Of a stretch of DNA of 64,000 nt, positions 56,183 through 64,000 are shown in pieces (positions within the stretch are counted from its first letter, which is position 1; each line of letters begins with the position of its first letter). The DNA comes from Bacteroidota bacterium (GTDB lineage Bacteria; Bacteroidota; Bacteroidia; Cytophagales; Spirosomataceae), in the NCBI GenBank assembly GCA_020161355.1, contig JAIUOF010000001.1, forward strand, positions 558,001 through 622,000, given 5' to 3'. A program made the position numbers and the translations under genes. Under the pieces are notes generated by a model, which was not told where the DNA came from, ran no database searches, and saw only the letters and a program-made list of their open reading frames with translations.

Positions 56183-56722
56183 TTAATTAATATTGATTTT
56201 GAAGTCAACATTGGCATCATCACTTCCCGGACTGACTGAACCGTCTTTTACTGCTTTATTATTTACAGGAGGCTGATGTCTCAATTGAACCTTTAATGAT
56301 CCACTCCCCGCATTTCCAGTTTTATAATTTCCTTTCAAACCTACTGGAAATCCATTTACGTCTTTGTCTGAATAAGTATAAACACCTAATGATGATGGAT
56401 TAGAAGTAAAAATCACAAGGTGTTCATCGCTTTCCTCTGAAACCTCTGTCGTCAAATCCTCTGCAGGAGTTTTGCTTTCATCAAGAAATGATACAGAGAC
56501 CTGATAACCAGTATTTGCTTTCAAAGTAATATTATCAATTACAGGAGACTGCCCTCCATCTCCGTCCGGATCCTTAAATTGAAAAGTCTTTGTTTCAGAA
56601 CCATTTACAAACTGTAATTTTATAGTAGTAATTAGCTCATTTTCATTCTCAAGTTCTACATCATCCTTGCATGAGAATATAAACCCGGATAAGACAAATA
56701 GTACCAAAATGTTCTTTTTCAT
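56183..56722 (-). CDS. Lipoprotein partner of the ZnuD-like receptor
   Basis: A 179-aa lipoprotein, lipobox at C18 (SGFIFSC), rich in Asp/Glu. TTIKLQFVNGSETKTFQFKD, SVSFLDESKTPAEDLTTEV, SEESDEHLVIF and LKVQLRHQPP match a Bacteroidota family sometimes annotated as a type 1 periplasmic-binding fold, usually beside a TonB receptor. The pattern DEH, RH and many acidic residues would allow metal binding. It has its own promoter overlapping a palindromic operator in the tail of the receptor gene. Start at the ATG at 56722. Confidence 0.75.
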   Translation of the reverse strand: MKKNILVLFVLSGFIFSCKDDVELENENELITTIKLQFVNGSETKTFQFKDPDGDGGQSPVIDNITLKANTGYQVSVSFLDESKTPAEDLTTEVSEESDEHLVIFTSNPSSLGVYTYSDKDVNGFPVGLKGNYKTGNAGSGSLKVQLRHQPPVNNKAVKDGSVSPGSDDANVDFKININ

Positions 56723-56736
56723 AAAAATTATTTTAA

Positions 56737-56751
56737 TGCAACAATGTTGCA
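56737..56751 (-). promoter_or_regulatory. Palindromic operator (Zur-like box), lipoprotein gene
   Basis: The perfect palindrome TGCAACA-A-TGTTGCA, 14 bases before the lipoprotein ATG. It overlaps the last base pair of the -7 element, so a bound repressor would block polymerase. Resembles a Fur-family (Zur) operator; the regulator itself is not in this window. Confidence 0.75.
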
Positions 56752-56778
56752 AATATAATTACTTTTTTATAAAGTCAA
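56750..56778 (-). promoter_or_regulatory. Promoter of the lipoprotein gene
   Basis: On the minus strand TTG (56776-56778), 18 bases, then TATATTTG (56750-56757). It lies over the stop codon of the receptor gene, so the lipoprotein can be made independently of receptor transcription. Confidence 0.75.
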
Positions 56779-59154
56779 GTTGGTTCTGAAAATAAAATTT
56801 ATTCCCTGGTCGGCTGAAAAATATCTGAAGCGATTAAGATAATCGCGATAAACAGTATTTGTGAGGTTTTTAATTTCAAATCCCGCGTTTAACCTGGTCT
56901 TATTTTTTAAAATAAAGTGTTTTGAAAGATAAATATCAAATAATTGATAAGCAGCCGGTGCCTGTGCATAATCACCACCAATTAGTTTGAATTCAGGATT
57001 TTCCACCTGATCAAATACAGATTTGGCAGGTAATCTTCTTTGCTTTGCTATAAATTGATGGCTCAGTTTTATCTCATCCAAAAAAATATTAGAAGGTAAT
57101 TTCCAGGTAAGGTTAGTCATTGATCTGTTGGCAGGAATAAATATCAAGGGCTGGTTTCGAACCCTGTCGTCAGCCCATAGGATAGAAAGATGGTTTTCAA
57201 TTGAGAGATTATTTATTATATTCAATCGATTGCTTAAATCAATACCTTTAAGAATAGCATCGGTCTGTGTATATTTAAATTCAGGAAATGCCCCTCTTAT
57301 TGTTAAAACTCCATTTCCTGTTGGTGCAAGGAAAATATAATCATTTATAAAATTGATATAAAATTGCGATTCAAATTGATATTTTTTTGAATCAAATTCC
57401 AATGTAACTGAATTGTCCAATGATTTCTCAGAAACAAGATTTTTGTCTCCTATTTCATAGGTTGCTGCACCATGATGCACACCGTCAGAAAATAACTCAC
57501 TCACTACAGGGGGCTTCCAGGCAGTGGCCACGTTATAACCAATTTTAAAATTAGGATTTATGATTTTGTTAATACTTGAAGAAGCCGACAGTCTGAAATT
57601 GTTAAATTTGTCGGTGTTTACCAAATTTTCACCTCTTTTGACATAATACACGTTCATAAATCTTGAATCAAGCCTTACGCCTCCCTCCCATTCAATATTT
57701 GGTTTTACATATCTTTCGGTTAAAAATACTCCTAAGTTTTTAGATTGAAAATTTGGGATTAAGACACTGGATTTAACCGGCCTTTTTAATTCTCCGGTAG
57801 TCAGGTTGGTTTGCAAGGATGTATTTAGACCGACAATTCCGTTGATTTTTCCAAAAATGGGTTTATGCTTATAAATACTCTCGAGAGATTGTGTAGAAAT
57901 TTTAAATATTTGAGCCGTAGATTTATCCCCTCTCAAAGCATCAACCTCTGACCTGAAATTGTATTGATTTCCAAAAGTAATGGTTAAATTCTGACCATTT
58001 TTTAATGCAATTGATGACTTGATTTTCAATAAATTGTGCTGAATATCCTGAAATGGTCGGTCAATGAAATAACTAAATTTATCAGGTGTATAGATCTCCA
58101 GAGGTTTTGATCGGTTGATTGCAGCTGCCAGATCAGTCAAATTTCCGATATGAGCTCCGGCAAAAATGGCAATTTTGGAATTAAACTGACTAAAAAATAA
58201 TTCATTATCAAATTTCTTAATAGTGTACTTCCCTGCCAATGAAAAATTAAATTCCTGCACGCCTGTATTGGCAAGTTTGTATTCAGGTGTTGAAATATCA
58301 CCTCCTTTTTTACCCGAAATCTGTATCCGCCAGTTTAAATCTTTTATTTTGTGCAGACTCCCTTCTGCGATTGCGGAAAGTCCATTTTGCCAGCCATTTG
58401 ACATGGAAAACTGGTTGATTTCTGTTTTTATTTTTTCTCTGTGAATCAAATCAGCGGGTTCTACCAGTATTACACCACCTATTGCTTCAGGTCCGTATCT
58501 TACCGAAGATGCTCCTTTTATAACGGTTATTTTTTTAGCCAAAAATGGATCAATCTCCGGTGCGTGTTCATTCCCCCATTGCTGTGCTTCATGTTTTATT
58601 CCATTATTGATAGTTAAAATACGATTTGAATGTAATCCATGGATTACCGGTTTTACGATATTACTACCCGTATTGAGGACAGTTACCCCTGATATTGTTT
58701 TAATTATTTCACCGAAAGTTTCTCCTGATTTTTGATTTATTATTTCGGCAGAAATAGTCTTTAAACCTGAATTTATAGTTTCAACTTTTCTGGCAACTAT
58801 GTTCAATTCTCCAAGATGGATTTCTGATTCGTCCAGGGCGACTTCCCAATGGTATTCATGATTTAAATTGATAGTTTGTGTTTTTTCCTCAAAACCTAAT
58901 ATTTTCACGGAAATTAAATATTTTCCTTCACATAGATTATCAATTCTGTAGTCTCCATTATTATCTGAAAATACCGCTTTCCTCTCGCTTTTAATCTCAA
59001 CCAAGGCACCTGATACGGCCTCTCCTGTGTGAGAATCCTTTATTTTTCCGGATACAAAACATCCACAATTTACTTTTTGAGCTAAAATAATTGCCGGTGT
59101 TCCGATAGAAATCAAAACGAATATAAAAAATGAAATAAATCCTTTTTGCAACAT
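56767..59154 (-). CDS. TonB-dependent outer-membrane receptor, ZnuD-like
   Basis: A 795-aa outer-membrane transporter. A signal peptide ends near residue 25 (IILAQ); then a carboxypeptidase-regulatory-like domain (about 28-115), the plug domain (VKPVIHGLHSNRILTINNGI, QQWGNEHAPEIDPFLAKKIT, VIKGASSVRYGPEAIGGVIL) and a beta-barrel ending in FRTNLTL. ELFSDGVHHGAATYEIGDKN and the His-rich plug loop resemble ZnuD-type zinc receptors, which take up zinc with TonB energy. Regulated by the palindrome over its start codon; terminator of the upstream gene lies close. Confidence 0.88.
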   Translation of the reverse strand: MLQKGFISFFIFVLISIGTPAIILAQKVNCGCFVSGKIKDSHTGEAVSGALVEIKSERKAVFSDNNGDYRIDNLCEGKYLISVKILGFEEKTQTINLNHEYHWEVALDESEIHLGELNIVARKVETINSGLKTISAEIINQKSGETFGEIIKTISGVTVLNTGSNIVKPVIHGLHSNRILTINNGIKHEAQQWGNEHAPEIDPFLAKKITVIKGASSVRYGPEAIGGVILVEPADLIHREKIKTEINQFSMSNGWQNGLSAIAEGSLHKIKDLNWRIQISGKKGGDISTPEYKLANTGVQEFNFSLAGKYTIKKFDNELFFSQFNSKIAIFAGAHIGNLTDLAAAINRSKPLEIYTPDKFSYFIDRPFQDIQHNLLKIKSSIALKNGQNLTITFGNQYNFRSEVDALRGDKSTAQIFKISTQSLESIYKHKPIFGKINGIVGLNTSLQTNLTTGELKRPVKSSVLIPNFQSKNLGVFLTERYVKPNIEWEGGVRLDSRFMNVYYVKRGENLVNTDKFNNFRLSASSSINKIINPNFKIGYNVATAWKPPVVSELFSDGVHHGAATYEIGDKNLVSEKSLDNSVTLEFDSKKYQFESQFYINFINDYIFLAPTGNGVLTIRGAFPEFKYTQTDAILKGIDLSNRLNIINNLSIENHLSILWADDRVRNQPLIFIPANRSMTNLTWKLPSNIFLDEIKLSHQFIAKQRRLPAKSVFDQVENPEFKLIGGDYAQAPAAYQLFDIYLSKHFILKNKTRLNAGFEIKNLTNTVYRDYLNRFRYFSADQGINFIFRTNLTL

Positions 59155-59162
59155 GATTGCAA
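59146..59162 (-). promoter_or_regulatory. Palindromic operator (Zur-like box), receptor gene
   Basis: TTGCAA-N5-TTGCAA, a perfect palindrome whose centre contains the receptor ATG (59152-59154). It matches the box before the lipoprotein gene in half-sites and spacing. A -7 element, TATTTTTG, lies at 59160-59167 and overlaps the palindrome, as in the other promoter. No clear -33 element. Confidence 0.7.
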
Positions 59163-59168
59163 AAATAA

Positions 59169-59200
59169 CAAAAAGCCCCGGAGTATAGTTCTTCGGGGCT
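59169..59200 (-). terminator. Terminator of the DUF2723 gene
   Basis: Stem AGCCCCG / CGGGGCT (59174-59180 with 59194-59200), loop of 13, T run on the minus strand. It ends just before the receptor's -7 element. Confidence 0.8.
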
Positions 59201-59220
59201 AATTTTTAAAATAATTCGGG

Positions 59221-62208
59221 CTATTGGATTTTGGCTAAATGGGTCTCGTATATTTTTTTATACTTATCAGCCTGAGGTTTATCGTATTGCTCAGCAGCAC
59301 TGTAAAGCATTTGGATGGTCCTCATATCCGATTGAATAATCTGTTGAATATTCCCGTCACCCCACTGACGATCATTGCTGGAGCGATTTTTTTCGATAAA
59401 ATATTTTAATTCTTCATCGGCACGATTAACCATTATATCTGCAATTTTTCTTGCTTTTTCAACCTTTCCAATCTCGTAATAAAATATTGGATAGTTGCCA
59501 ACCAATTGATCAAAAGGAATAGTTTTATCCGGCATAACTTCCAGAGATTTATCGAGATATTTTTCAGCTTCTGCCTTTTTACCTTCTCTTACCAATTGAT
59601 CGACCAATCTTAAAAACGCGAATCTTGCCGTTACAATCGGTACTTTAAGATAGGTCTCTGAATCATAATAAACTTTTTCATTATTAAGATTTCTCCACTG
59701 CATACGATTTATGTTTTTCTCCATCACCTCAGGATTCACAAAGCCGTCTTTGGCTCCTGCAACTTTGAACGGCATCAATCGATACGCATATCCTTCAAGC
59801 TGACAGAATTCTTTGAGGTTCAGGTAGGAATTGGGTGCCAAAGTACCTGAAAAATAAATCGGTCTTTTCCAGTTATTTTGAGCTATTATATCCAAAACTA
59901 CAAGGTCATTTTTAAGAATATCTCTTTTACCAAAATTCCATTCCATGCGGTCTTTAACCAATGATTTGTAGTTTTGAGGTACAAAACTCATTCCTGCAAC
60001 TTCTTCGGCATTCATATCAAGGTAGAAATTAGGAGAAGGTAAAACATTGATCAAATCGCCTGAACTCACCTGCATTTGTATCGCAGGATCGTTGGATTTT
60101 ACCAGTTTCAGGAATTCTTTCAAATTAATGCCCGCCTGAATCTGTGGATTTGAGTTTTCAACAAAAGGTATCTGGTCATTTATACCTTTATAATAATTGT
60201 CAGTTTCCAAAGAGATTGGCAATGCCTCTGATTCGTAAGTTTTACGCTTCATTTGTTCAATATACCAATCTGTTCCCAACAAACTTAAATTACATACCCT
60301 AACGTCGGTTCTGACGCCTTCCACTTCCTGAGCATACCAAAGAGGGAATGTATCGTTGTCACCACCAGTAAACAGGATTGCATTTTTTTCGCAGCTATTT
60401 AGCAAATTTCTTGCAAAATCAACCTGATGATACCTATCTGACCTATCATGACCTGCCCAGGCTTGTTTAGCCATCAAAACCGGCACAAACAAGGCAATAA
60501 CAGTGGCAACTCCAGCTTTGGCAACTCCATTTTTGATAAATTTCAAAACATAATCGGCAATGGCCATGACCCCAACACCAATCCAAATTGCAAAGAAATA
60601 GAATGAACCAACATATATGTAGTCACGTTCGCGAGGCTCAACAGGAGGCGAATTTAAATAAATTACTAAACCTAATCCTGTAAAGAAAAATAACAGGAAC
60701 ATCACAATGGCATCCTTATCTCTTTTGAAATACATGTATAAAAATCCTAGTATGCCAAGAATCAAAGGAAGGGCATAATAGTTGGTTCTACCTTTATTCT
60801 GAGCGTATAATGAAGGTAAATCTTTTTTGTTTTCAAAAATATTTGTTGCTGCCGCATCAGAGATATCCGAGGCCCGACCCCAAAAATTCCAGATAAAGTA
60901 ACGCCAATACATATGACCAAACTGGTGGGTGAACATAAATTCCAGATTCTTGAACAAACTTGGACGCTGCCCTTCCGCTAGATTCAGCTTGCTTCTGTAA
61001 AGGCTCATATGATTAGGGTCTTGCGACCAAACTCTCGGCAATAACATCTTCCCATTAGGATCCCAAACGTATTCGGGTGAGTAATCATACGTTTCATATT
61101 TATCCTTACCAACTTTATAGTTAGGCTCTCCCCTTTCAATTGCCTGAAGCTGAGCTGTATAAATTGGTCCATACAACAAGGGTCTTGAACCATATTGCTC
61201 TCTTTTGAGATAATAGGTGAAGTTTAATACATCACTTGGATTGTTCTCATTGATAGGTGGATTATAATTGGATCTGATTAAAGCTATTGTATAAGTTGAA
61301 TATCCTATCAAAACAAAAGAGAATGCAAGAAGAATAGTATTAAGCGTTGCTTTCCCGTGCTTTTGGCTGTAATAAATTCCATAAGCCAAACCTCCTATCA
61401 ATAGTAAGATGAAGAAAATCATACCCGACGCAAAGGGAAGGCCGAAGGTATTGACGAAGATTTTATCAAATGAAAAGCTCAGTGTTGGAAGACCGGTAAT
61501 AAGACCTACCATTATTACGGCAAGAATTATCAAACCACCCAAAAAGGCCATAAATGCTCCTTTAAGTTCAATCTTCTTTGTTTTTTTGAAATAATATAAA
61601 ATGGCCAATGCCGGAAGTGTAACAAGGTTAAGCAAGTGAACACCAATAGATAAACCAACCAGGTACGCCACGAAAATCAACCATTTATTTTGTTTAGCAG
61701 GGTCTTCAATCAATTCCCATCTGAAAGCTGCCCAAACTACAATTGCAGTGAAAAATGATGATAATCCGTAAACTTCGGCTTCAACTGCAGAAAACCAAAA
61801 AGATTCAGAAAAAGTATAAACCAATGAACCAACAAGTGCCGCCCCTAAAACCTTAATTGTATTTTCAGAATCAATGGTATCGGCTGATTGTCCAACTATT
61901 TTTCTTCCCAAAAGCGAAATGGTCCAAAACATGAAAAGAATTGTAAATGCACTTGCCAGCACCGATACCATATTAACCATGAAAGCAACGTTGGAAACAT
62001 CGGCACCTGCAAACATGGATGCAATGCGACCCAAAAGAAGGAAAAATGGTGCACCAGCAGGGTGAGGAACCTGCAGTTTATAAGAACAAGCGATAAACTC
62101 ACCGCAGTCCCAAAAACTGGCCGTAGGCTCAACTGTAAGAGTATAAGTAACCAGCGAAATAGCAAAAACAAGCCAGCCACCAATATTGTTTAGATTTTTG
62201 AAATTCAT
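59221..62208 (-). CDS. DUF2723 membrane protein (GT-C-like)
   Basis: A 995-aa multispanning protein. The N-terminal DUF2723 region (TASFWDCGEFIACSYKLQVP, HPAGAPFFLLLGRIASMFAG) has the acidic first-loop motif of GT-C glycosyltransferases related to protein O-mannosyltransferases. About 12 helices are followed by a large soluble region (about 600-995) with a TPR-like tail. In Bacteroidota, close relatives are proposed to glycosylate exported proteins; substrate here is inferred. Monocistronic with a terminator. Confidence 0.85.
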   Translation of the reverse strand: MNFKNLNNIGGWLVFAISLVTYTLTVEPTASFWDCGEFIACSYKLQVPHPAGAPFFLLLGRIASMFAGADVSNVAFMVNMVSVLASAFTILFMFWTISLLGRKIVGQSADTIDSENTIKVLGAALVGSLVYTFSESFWFSAVEAEVYGLSSFFTAIVVWAAFRWELIEDPAKQNKWLIFVAYLVGLSIGVHLLNLVTLPALAILYYFKKTKKIELKGAFMAFLGGLIILAVIMVGLITGLPTLSFSFDKIFVNTFGLPFASGMIFFILLLIGGLAYGIYYSQKHGKATLNTILLAFSFVLIGYSTYTIALIRSNYNPPINENNPSDVLNFTYYLKREQYGSRPLLYGPIYTAQLQAIERGEPNYKVGKDKYETYDYSPEYVWDPNGKMLLPRVWSQDPNHMSLYRSKLNLAEGQRPSLFKNLEFMFTHQFGHMYWRYFIWNFWGRASDISDAAATNIFENKKDLPSLYAQNKGRTNYYALPLILGILGFLYMYFKRDKDAIVMFLLFFFTGLGLVIYLNSPPVEPRERDYIYVGSFYFFAIWIGVGVMAIADYVLKFIKNGVAKAGVATVIALFVPVLMAKQAWAGHDRSDRYHQVDFARNLLNSCEKNAILFTGGDNDTFPLWYAQEVEGVRTDVRVCNLSLLGTDWYIEQMKRKTYESEALPISLETDNYYKGINDQIPFVENSNPQIQAGINLKEFLKLVKSNDPAIQMQVSSGDLINVLPSPNFYLDMNAEEVAGMSFVPQNYKSLVKDRMEWNFGKRDILKNDLVVLDIIAQNNWKRPIYFSGTLAPNSYLNLKEFCQLEGYAYRLMPFKVAGAKDGFVNPEVMEKNINRMQWRNLNNEKVYYDSETYLKVPIVTARFAFLRLVDQLVREGKKAEAEKYLDKSLEVMPDKTIPFDQLVGNYPIFYYEIGKVEKARKIADIMVNRADEELKYFIEKNRSSNDRQWGDGNIQQIIQSDMRTIQMLYSAAEQYDKPQADKYKKIYETHLAKIQ

Positions 62209-62310
62209 AAAATGATTATATTCAGTTTATTAAAATACTATTTAGGAGAATTTTTTGCCAAAAATAAGAATTTAGATTGGAATATCGTTTAGATGATATT
62301 TTAAATAAAG

Positions 62311-62940
62311 TTAAATCTTGAGCTGAGTACCAATATTTATGGTTTTTTCCAGCTTATCAGTGATTAATTTAAAATCTTCAGGTTTGTCAACAAAATCCAA
62401 ATGATTTACATCAATTTCTATAAATTTACCGTGATCATATTGATGTTTAAAATTCTCATATAAATAATTAAGGCTCCGTAAATATTCAGGATCCATGTTT
62501 TGTTCATAATCACGATTCCTCTTTTTTATCTGACTCAAAAGCTTGGGAATGTCAGCTTTTAGATAAATCATAAGGTCGGGGGGAGAGATTGCCTTCATTA
62601 TAGTGTTAAAAAGCCCTCTATAGGTCTGAAAATCAGTTTCATTCATACTTCCATTGTCATAAAGATTTTGAGCAAAAATATAGGCATCTTCATAAATGGT
62701 TCGGTCCTGAATAATAGTTCTTTCATCCTGATTTATGATTTTTAAAACTTGCTCAAAACGGCTATTAAGAAAATACACCTGAAGGTGAAAAGACCATTTT
62801 TTCATATCCCCATAAAATGGTGCCAAATATGGATTGCCGTCAACCGCTTCATAAAATACTTCCCAACCATAATGTTTAGCCAGCATTTCGGCTAGTGTGG
62901 TTTTACCTGCCCCAATATTTCCTGTGATTGCAATGTGCAT
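62311..62940 (-). CDS. Deoxynucleoside kinase
   Basis: A 209-aa deoxynucleoside kinase that phosphorylates deoxynucleosides in salvage. P-loop GNIGAGKTTLAE (about 7-18), the DRT motif in QDRTIYEDAYIFAQ and the lid region LLSQIKKRNRDYEQNMDPEY are visible. The ATG at 62940 (MHIAITGN) is the family start; an upstream extension is AT-rich and unlikely. Divergent from surE. Confidence 0.92.
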   Translation of the reverse strand: MHIAITGNIGAGKTTLAEMLAKHYGWEVFYEAVDGNPYLAPFYGDMKKWSFHLQVYFLNSRFEQVLKIINQDERTIIQDRTIYEDAYIFAQNLYDNGSMNETDFQTYRGLFNTIMKAISPPDLMIYLKADIPKLLSQIKKRNRDYEQNMDPEYLRSLNYLYENFKHQYDHGKFIEIDVNHLDFVDKPEDFKLITDKLEKTINIGTQLKI

Positions 62941-63021
62941 TGTTAATGATTCTCTCGATAAAATATTTCGTAAAAATAAGGAATCGCTGAAAATTTTCCG
63001 AAGGAAATAAACATTGATTAG

Positions 63022-63029
63022 TAAATTTG
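63022..63029 (+). promoter_or_regulatory. -7 element of surE
   Basis: TAAATTTG, 27 bases before the ATG at 63057, which supports that start over the in-frame upstream codons. No clear -33 box. Confidence 0.5.
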
Positions 63030-63056
63030 GAGAAATATTCAGAGAAAATAGTAAAA

Positions 63057-63827
63057 ATGAAGAAACCACTTATTTTGGTAACCAACGACGATGGAATCAC
63101 CTCAAAAGGAATAAAAGTATTGATTGAAGAAATGTCAAAGCTGGGAGAAGTTTTTGTTCTCGCACCAGATAGCCCAAATTCAGGAATGGGTCATGCTATC
63201 ACGGTTGATACAACTCTTCATATTAAAAAGTCACCGATATTTGGCGAAATTGCCTCATTTGAGTGCTCAGGAACACCTGCTGACTGTGTTAAATTGGCAA
63301 AACATGAGTTTTTGAACGGAAGAAAAATAGATTTAGTGGTAAGTGGAATCAACCATGGCTCCAACTCTTCGATTTCTGTTATTTACTCCGGTACCATGTC
63401 AGCTGCTATCGAAGGAGCTATTGAAGGGATACCTTCTATAGGGTTTTCATTAGATGATTTTCATTATGATGCTGACTTTGAGCACACAAGGCCTTTTTTA
63501 ACCAAAATTGCATCCTATGTTCTTAAAAATGGGATGCCCCAAGGCACTGCCTTAAATGTAAATATACCCAAAAAACAGGACGAAGAAATTAAAGGAATCA
63601 AATTTTGTCGTCAAACTAATGGCTATTGGCATGAGGAGTTTGACGCAAGAAAAGATCCGCATGGACGCCCCTATTACTGGATGGGAGGTTATTATGTAAA
63701 TCGTGAAGCTGAAGCAGAGGATAATGATATCTGGGCTCTGGAAAACAATTACGTGAGTATTGTTCCCTGCAAATATGATTTGACAGATTATTTAGCACTG
63801 GAAAAAATTTCTGATTGGGATATTTAA
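63057..63827 (+). CDS. surE: 5'/3'-nucleotidase SurE
   Basis: A 256-aa metal-dependent nucleotidase that dephosphorylates nucleoside monophosphates and helps survival under stress. LVTNDDGITSKGIKVLIEEM and APDSPNSGMGHAITVDTTLH are the metal-binding start; VVSGINHGSNSSISVIYSGT and MSAAIEGAIEGIPSIGFSL follow. The ATG at 63057 is the family start. It overlaps the stop of the convergent NUDIX gene by 4 bases. Confidence 0.95.
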   Translation: MKKPLILVTNDDGITSKGIKVLIEEMSKLGEVFVLAPDSPNSGMGHAITVDTTLHIKKSPIFGEIASFECSGTPADCVKLAKHEFLNGRKIDLVVSGINHGSNSSISVIYSGTMSAAIEGAIEGIPSIGFSLDDFHYDADFEHTRPFLTKIASYVLKNGMPQGTALNVNIPKKQDEEIKGIKFCRQTNGYWHEEFDARKDPHGRPYYWMGGYYVNREAEAEDNDIWALENNYVSIVPCKYDLTDYLALEKISDWDI

Positions 63828-64000
63828 ACCAGCCCTTTTAAGATTGCCACTTTTAAAATACCTGCGACTGATAGGGAGTCGGTTATTTGATTATTCATAA
63901 CGAGTTCATAAGCCTCTTTCAATGATACCTTTTTGATTTGTAAATCTTCTGTTTCCTCGGGCTCTGATTCTCCATGCGTGAGGTTTTCGGCCAAAAATAT
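63824..64000 (-). CDS. NUDIX hydrolase, C-terminal part only
   Basis: Only the last 58 codons and stop are in the window. IFLAENLTHGESEPEETEDL, VSLKEAYELVMNNQITDS and LSVAGILKVAIL match the C-terminal end of ADP-ribose pyrophosphatase-type NUDIX proteins. The NUDIX box itself would lie beyond the right edge, so substrate cannot be judged. Confidence 0.8.
   Translation of the reverse strand: MFLAENLTHGESEPEETEDLQIKKVSLKEAYELVMNNQITDSLSVAGILKVAILKGLV

Noticed and set aside
62941..63069. N-terminal extension of the deoxynucleoside kinase
   Set aside because: The extra 43 residues are low-complexity translation of AT-rich promoter DNA; family members start at the P-loop region.
1..64000. CRISPR arrays, insertion sequences, prophage, defence island
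   Set aside because: None seen on reading both strands; no regular spaced repeats, transposase or phage structural genes.

Overview
The window is a chromosomal stretch of an AT-rich member of the Bacteroidota, most likely from the Cytophagales. Several signs support this. Promoters carry the Bacteroidota -33/-7 elements (TTTG, about 19 bases, TAnnTTTG) and there are no obvious Shine-Dalgarno sites. One protein ends in a type IX secretion (T9SS) sorting tail. DAHP synthase is fused to chorismate mutase. There is a DUF2723 membrane glycosyltransferase-like protein and a TonB-dependent receptor with an N-terminal carboxypeptidase-regulatory-like domain. Genus is not assigned. Gene density is high and the content is mainly housekeeping. 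I see no insertion sequence, prophage, CRISPR array or defence island.

Layout, left to right. 1-6.2 kb (minus strand): the 5' part of gyrA, the rpsP-rimM-trmD operon with a hairpin inside it, the RNase P RNA gene, and a DUF4403 protein. 6.4-11.3 kb: an alpha-oxoamine synthase-family acyltransferase (lipid synthesis), then rsmI-fabG-VWA protein. 11.4-16.2 kb: a possible 45-aa membrane protein, tRNA-Ser(UGA), an AddB-like Fe-S nuclease and a photolyase. 16.3-19.3 kb: a LolA-like exported protein, purK, purE and a LysM protein. 19.4-22.7 kb: proline dehydrogenase-lspA-small membrane protein, and aroG/Q. 22.8-25.0 kb: a Crp/Fnr regulator and an MBL-rhodanese persulfide-type enzyme, with a CRP-type palindrome between them. 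25.3-35.5 kb: pdxA, a catalytically divergent tyrosine recombinase, a sodium:solute symporter, a HI0933-type flavoprotein, tex, a Sua5/YciO-type protein, an M20 peptidase and a lipoprotein phosphodiesterase. 35.6-37.1 kb: rpsT, radC, a rhodanese and a possible 36-aa membrane protein.

37.2-50 kb holds an NRAMP-like transporter without the classical metal-binding motifs, a complete RND efflux system (adaptor, pump, TolC), and a tightly overlapping operon: T9SS-exported protein, YyaL-type thioredoxin protein, pxpB, pxpC, pxpA (5-oxoprolinase). From recalled knowledge, an NRAMP-like gene (ycsG) also accompanies the 5-oxoprolinase genes in Bacillus subtilis, which makes a functional link plausible here. 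50-56 kb: a lipoprotein, an XRE regulator with a degenerate IrrE-like domain, nfu, rplU-rpmA, a glycosyltransferase and an O-antigen polymerase-like protein. 56.2-64 kb: a ZnuD-like TonB receptor and partner lipoprotein, each with a near-identical TGCAA-N5-TTGCA palindrome abutting its -7 element, then DUF2723, deoxynucleoside kinase, surE and the C-terminal end of a NUDIX protein.

The strongest candidates for something new are the two-promoter, probably zinc-controlled outer-membrane pair at 56.2-59.2 kb, the NRAMP-like protein linked to 5-oxoproline metabolism, the CRP-type operator in front of the persulfide enzyme, and the recombinase with two altered catalytic positions. Everything here comes from reading the sequence and from recalled family knowledge; no searches were run.
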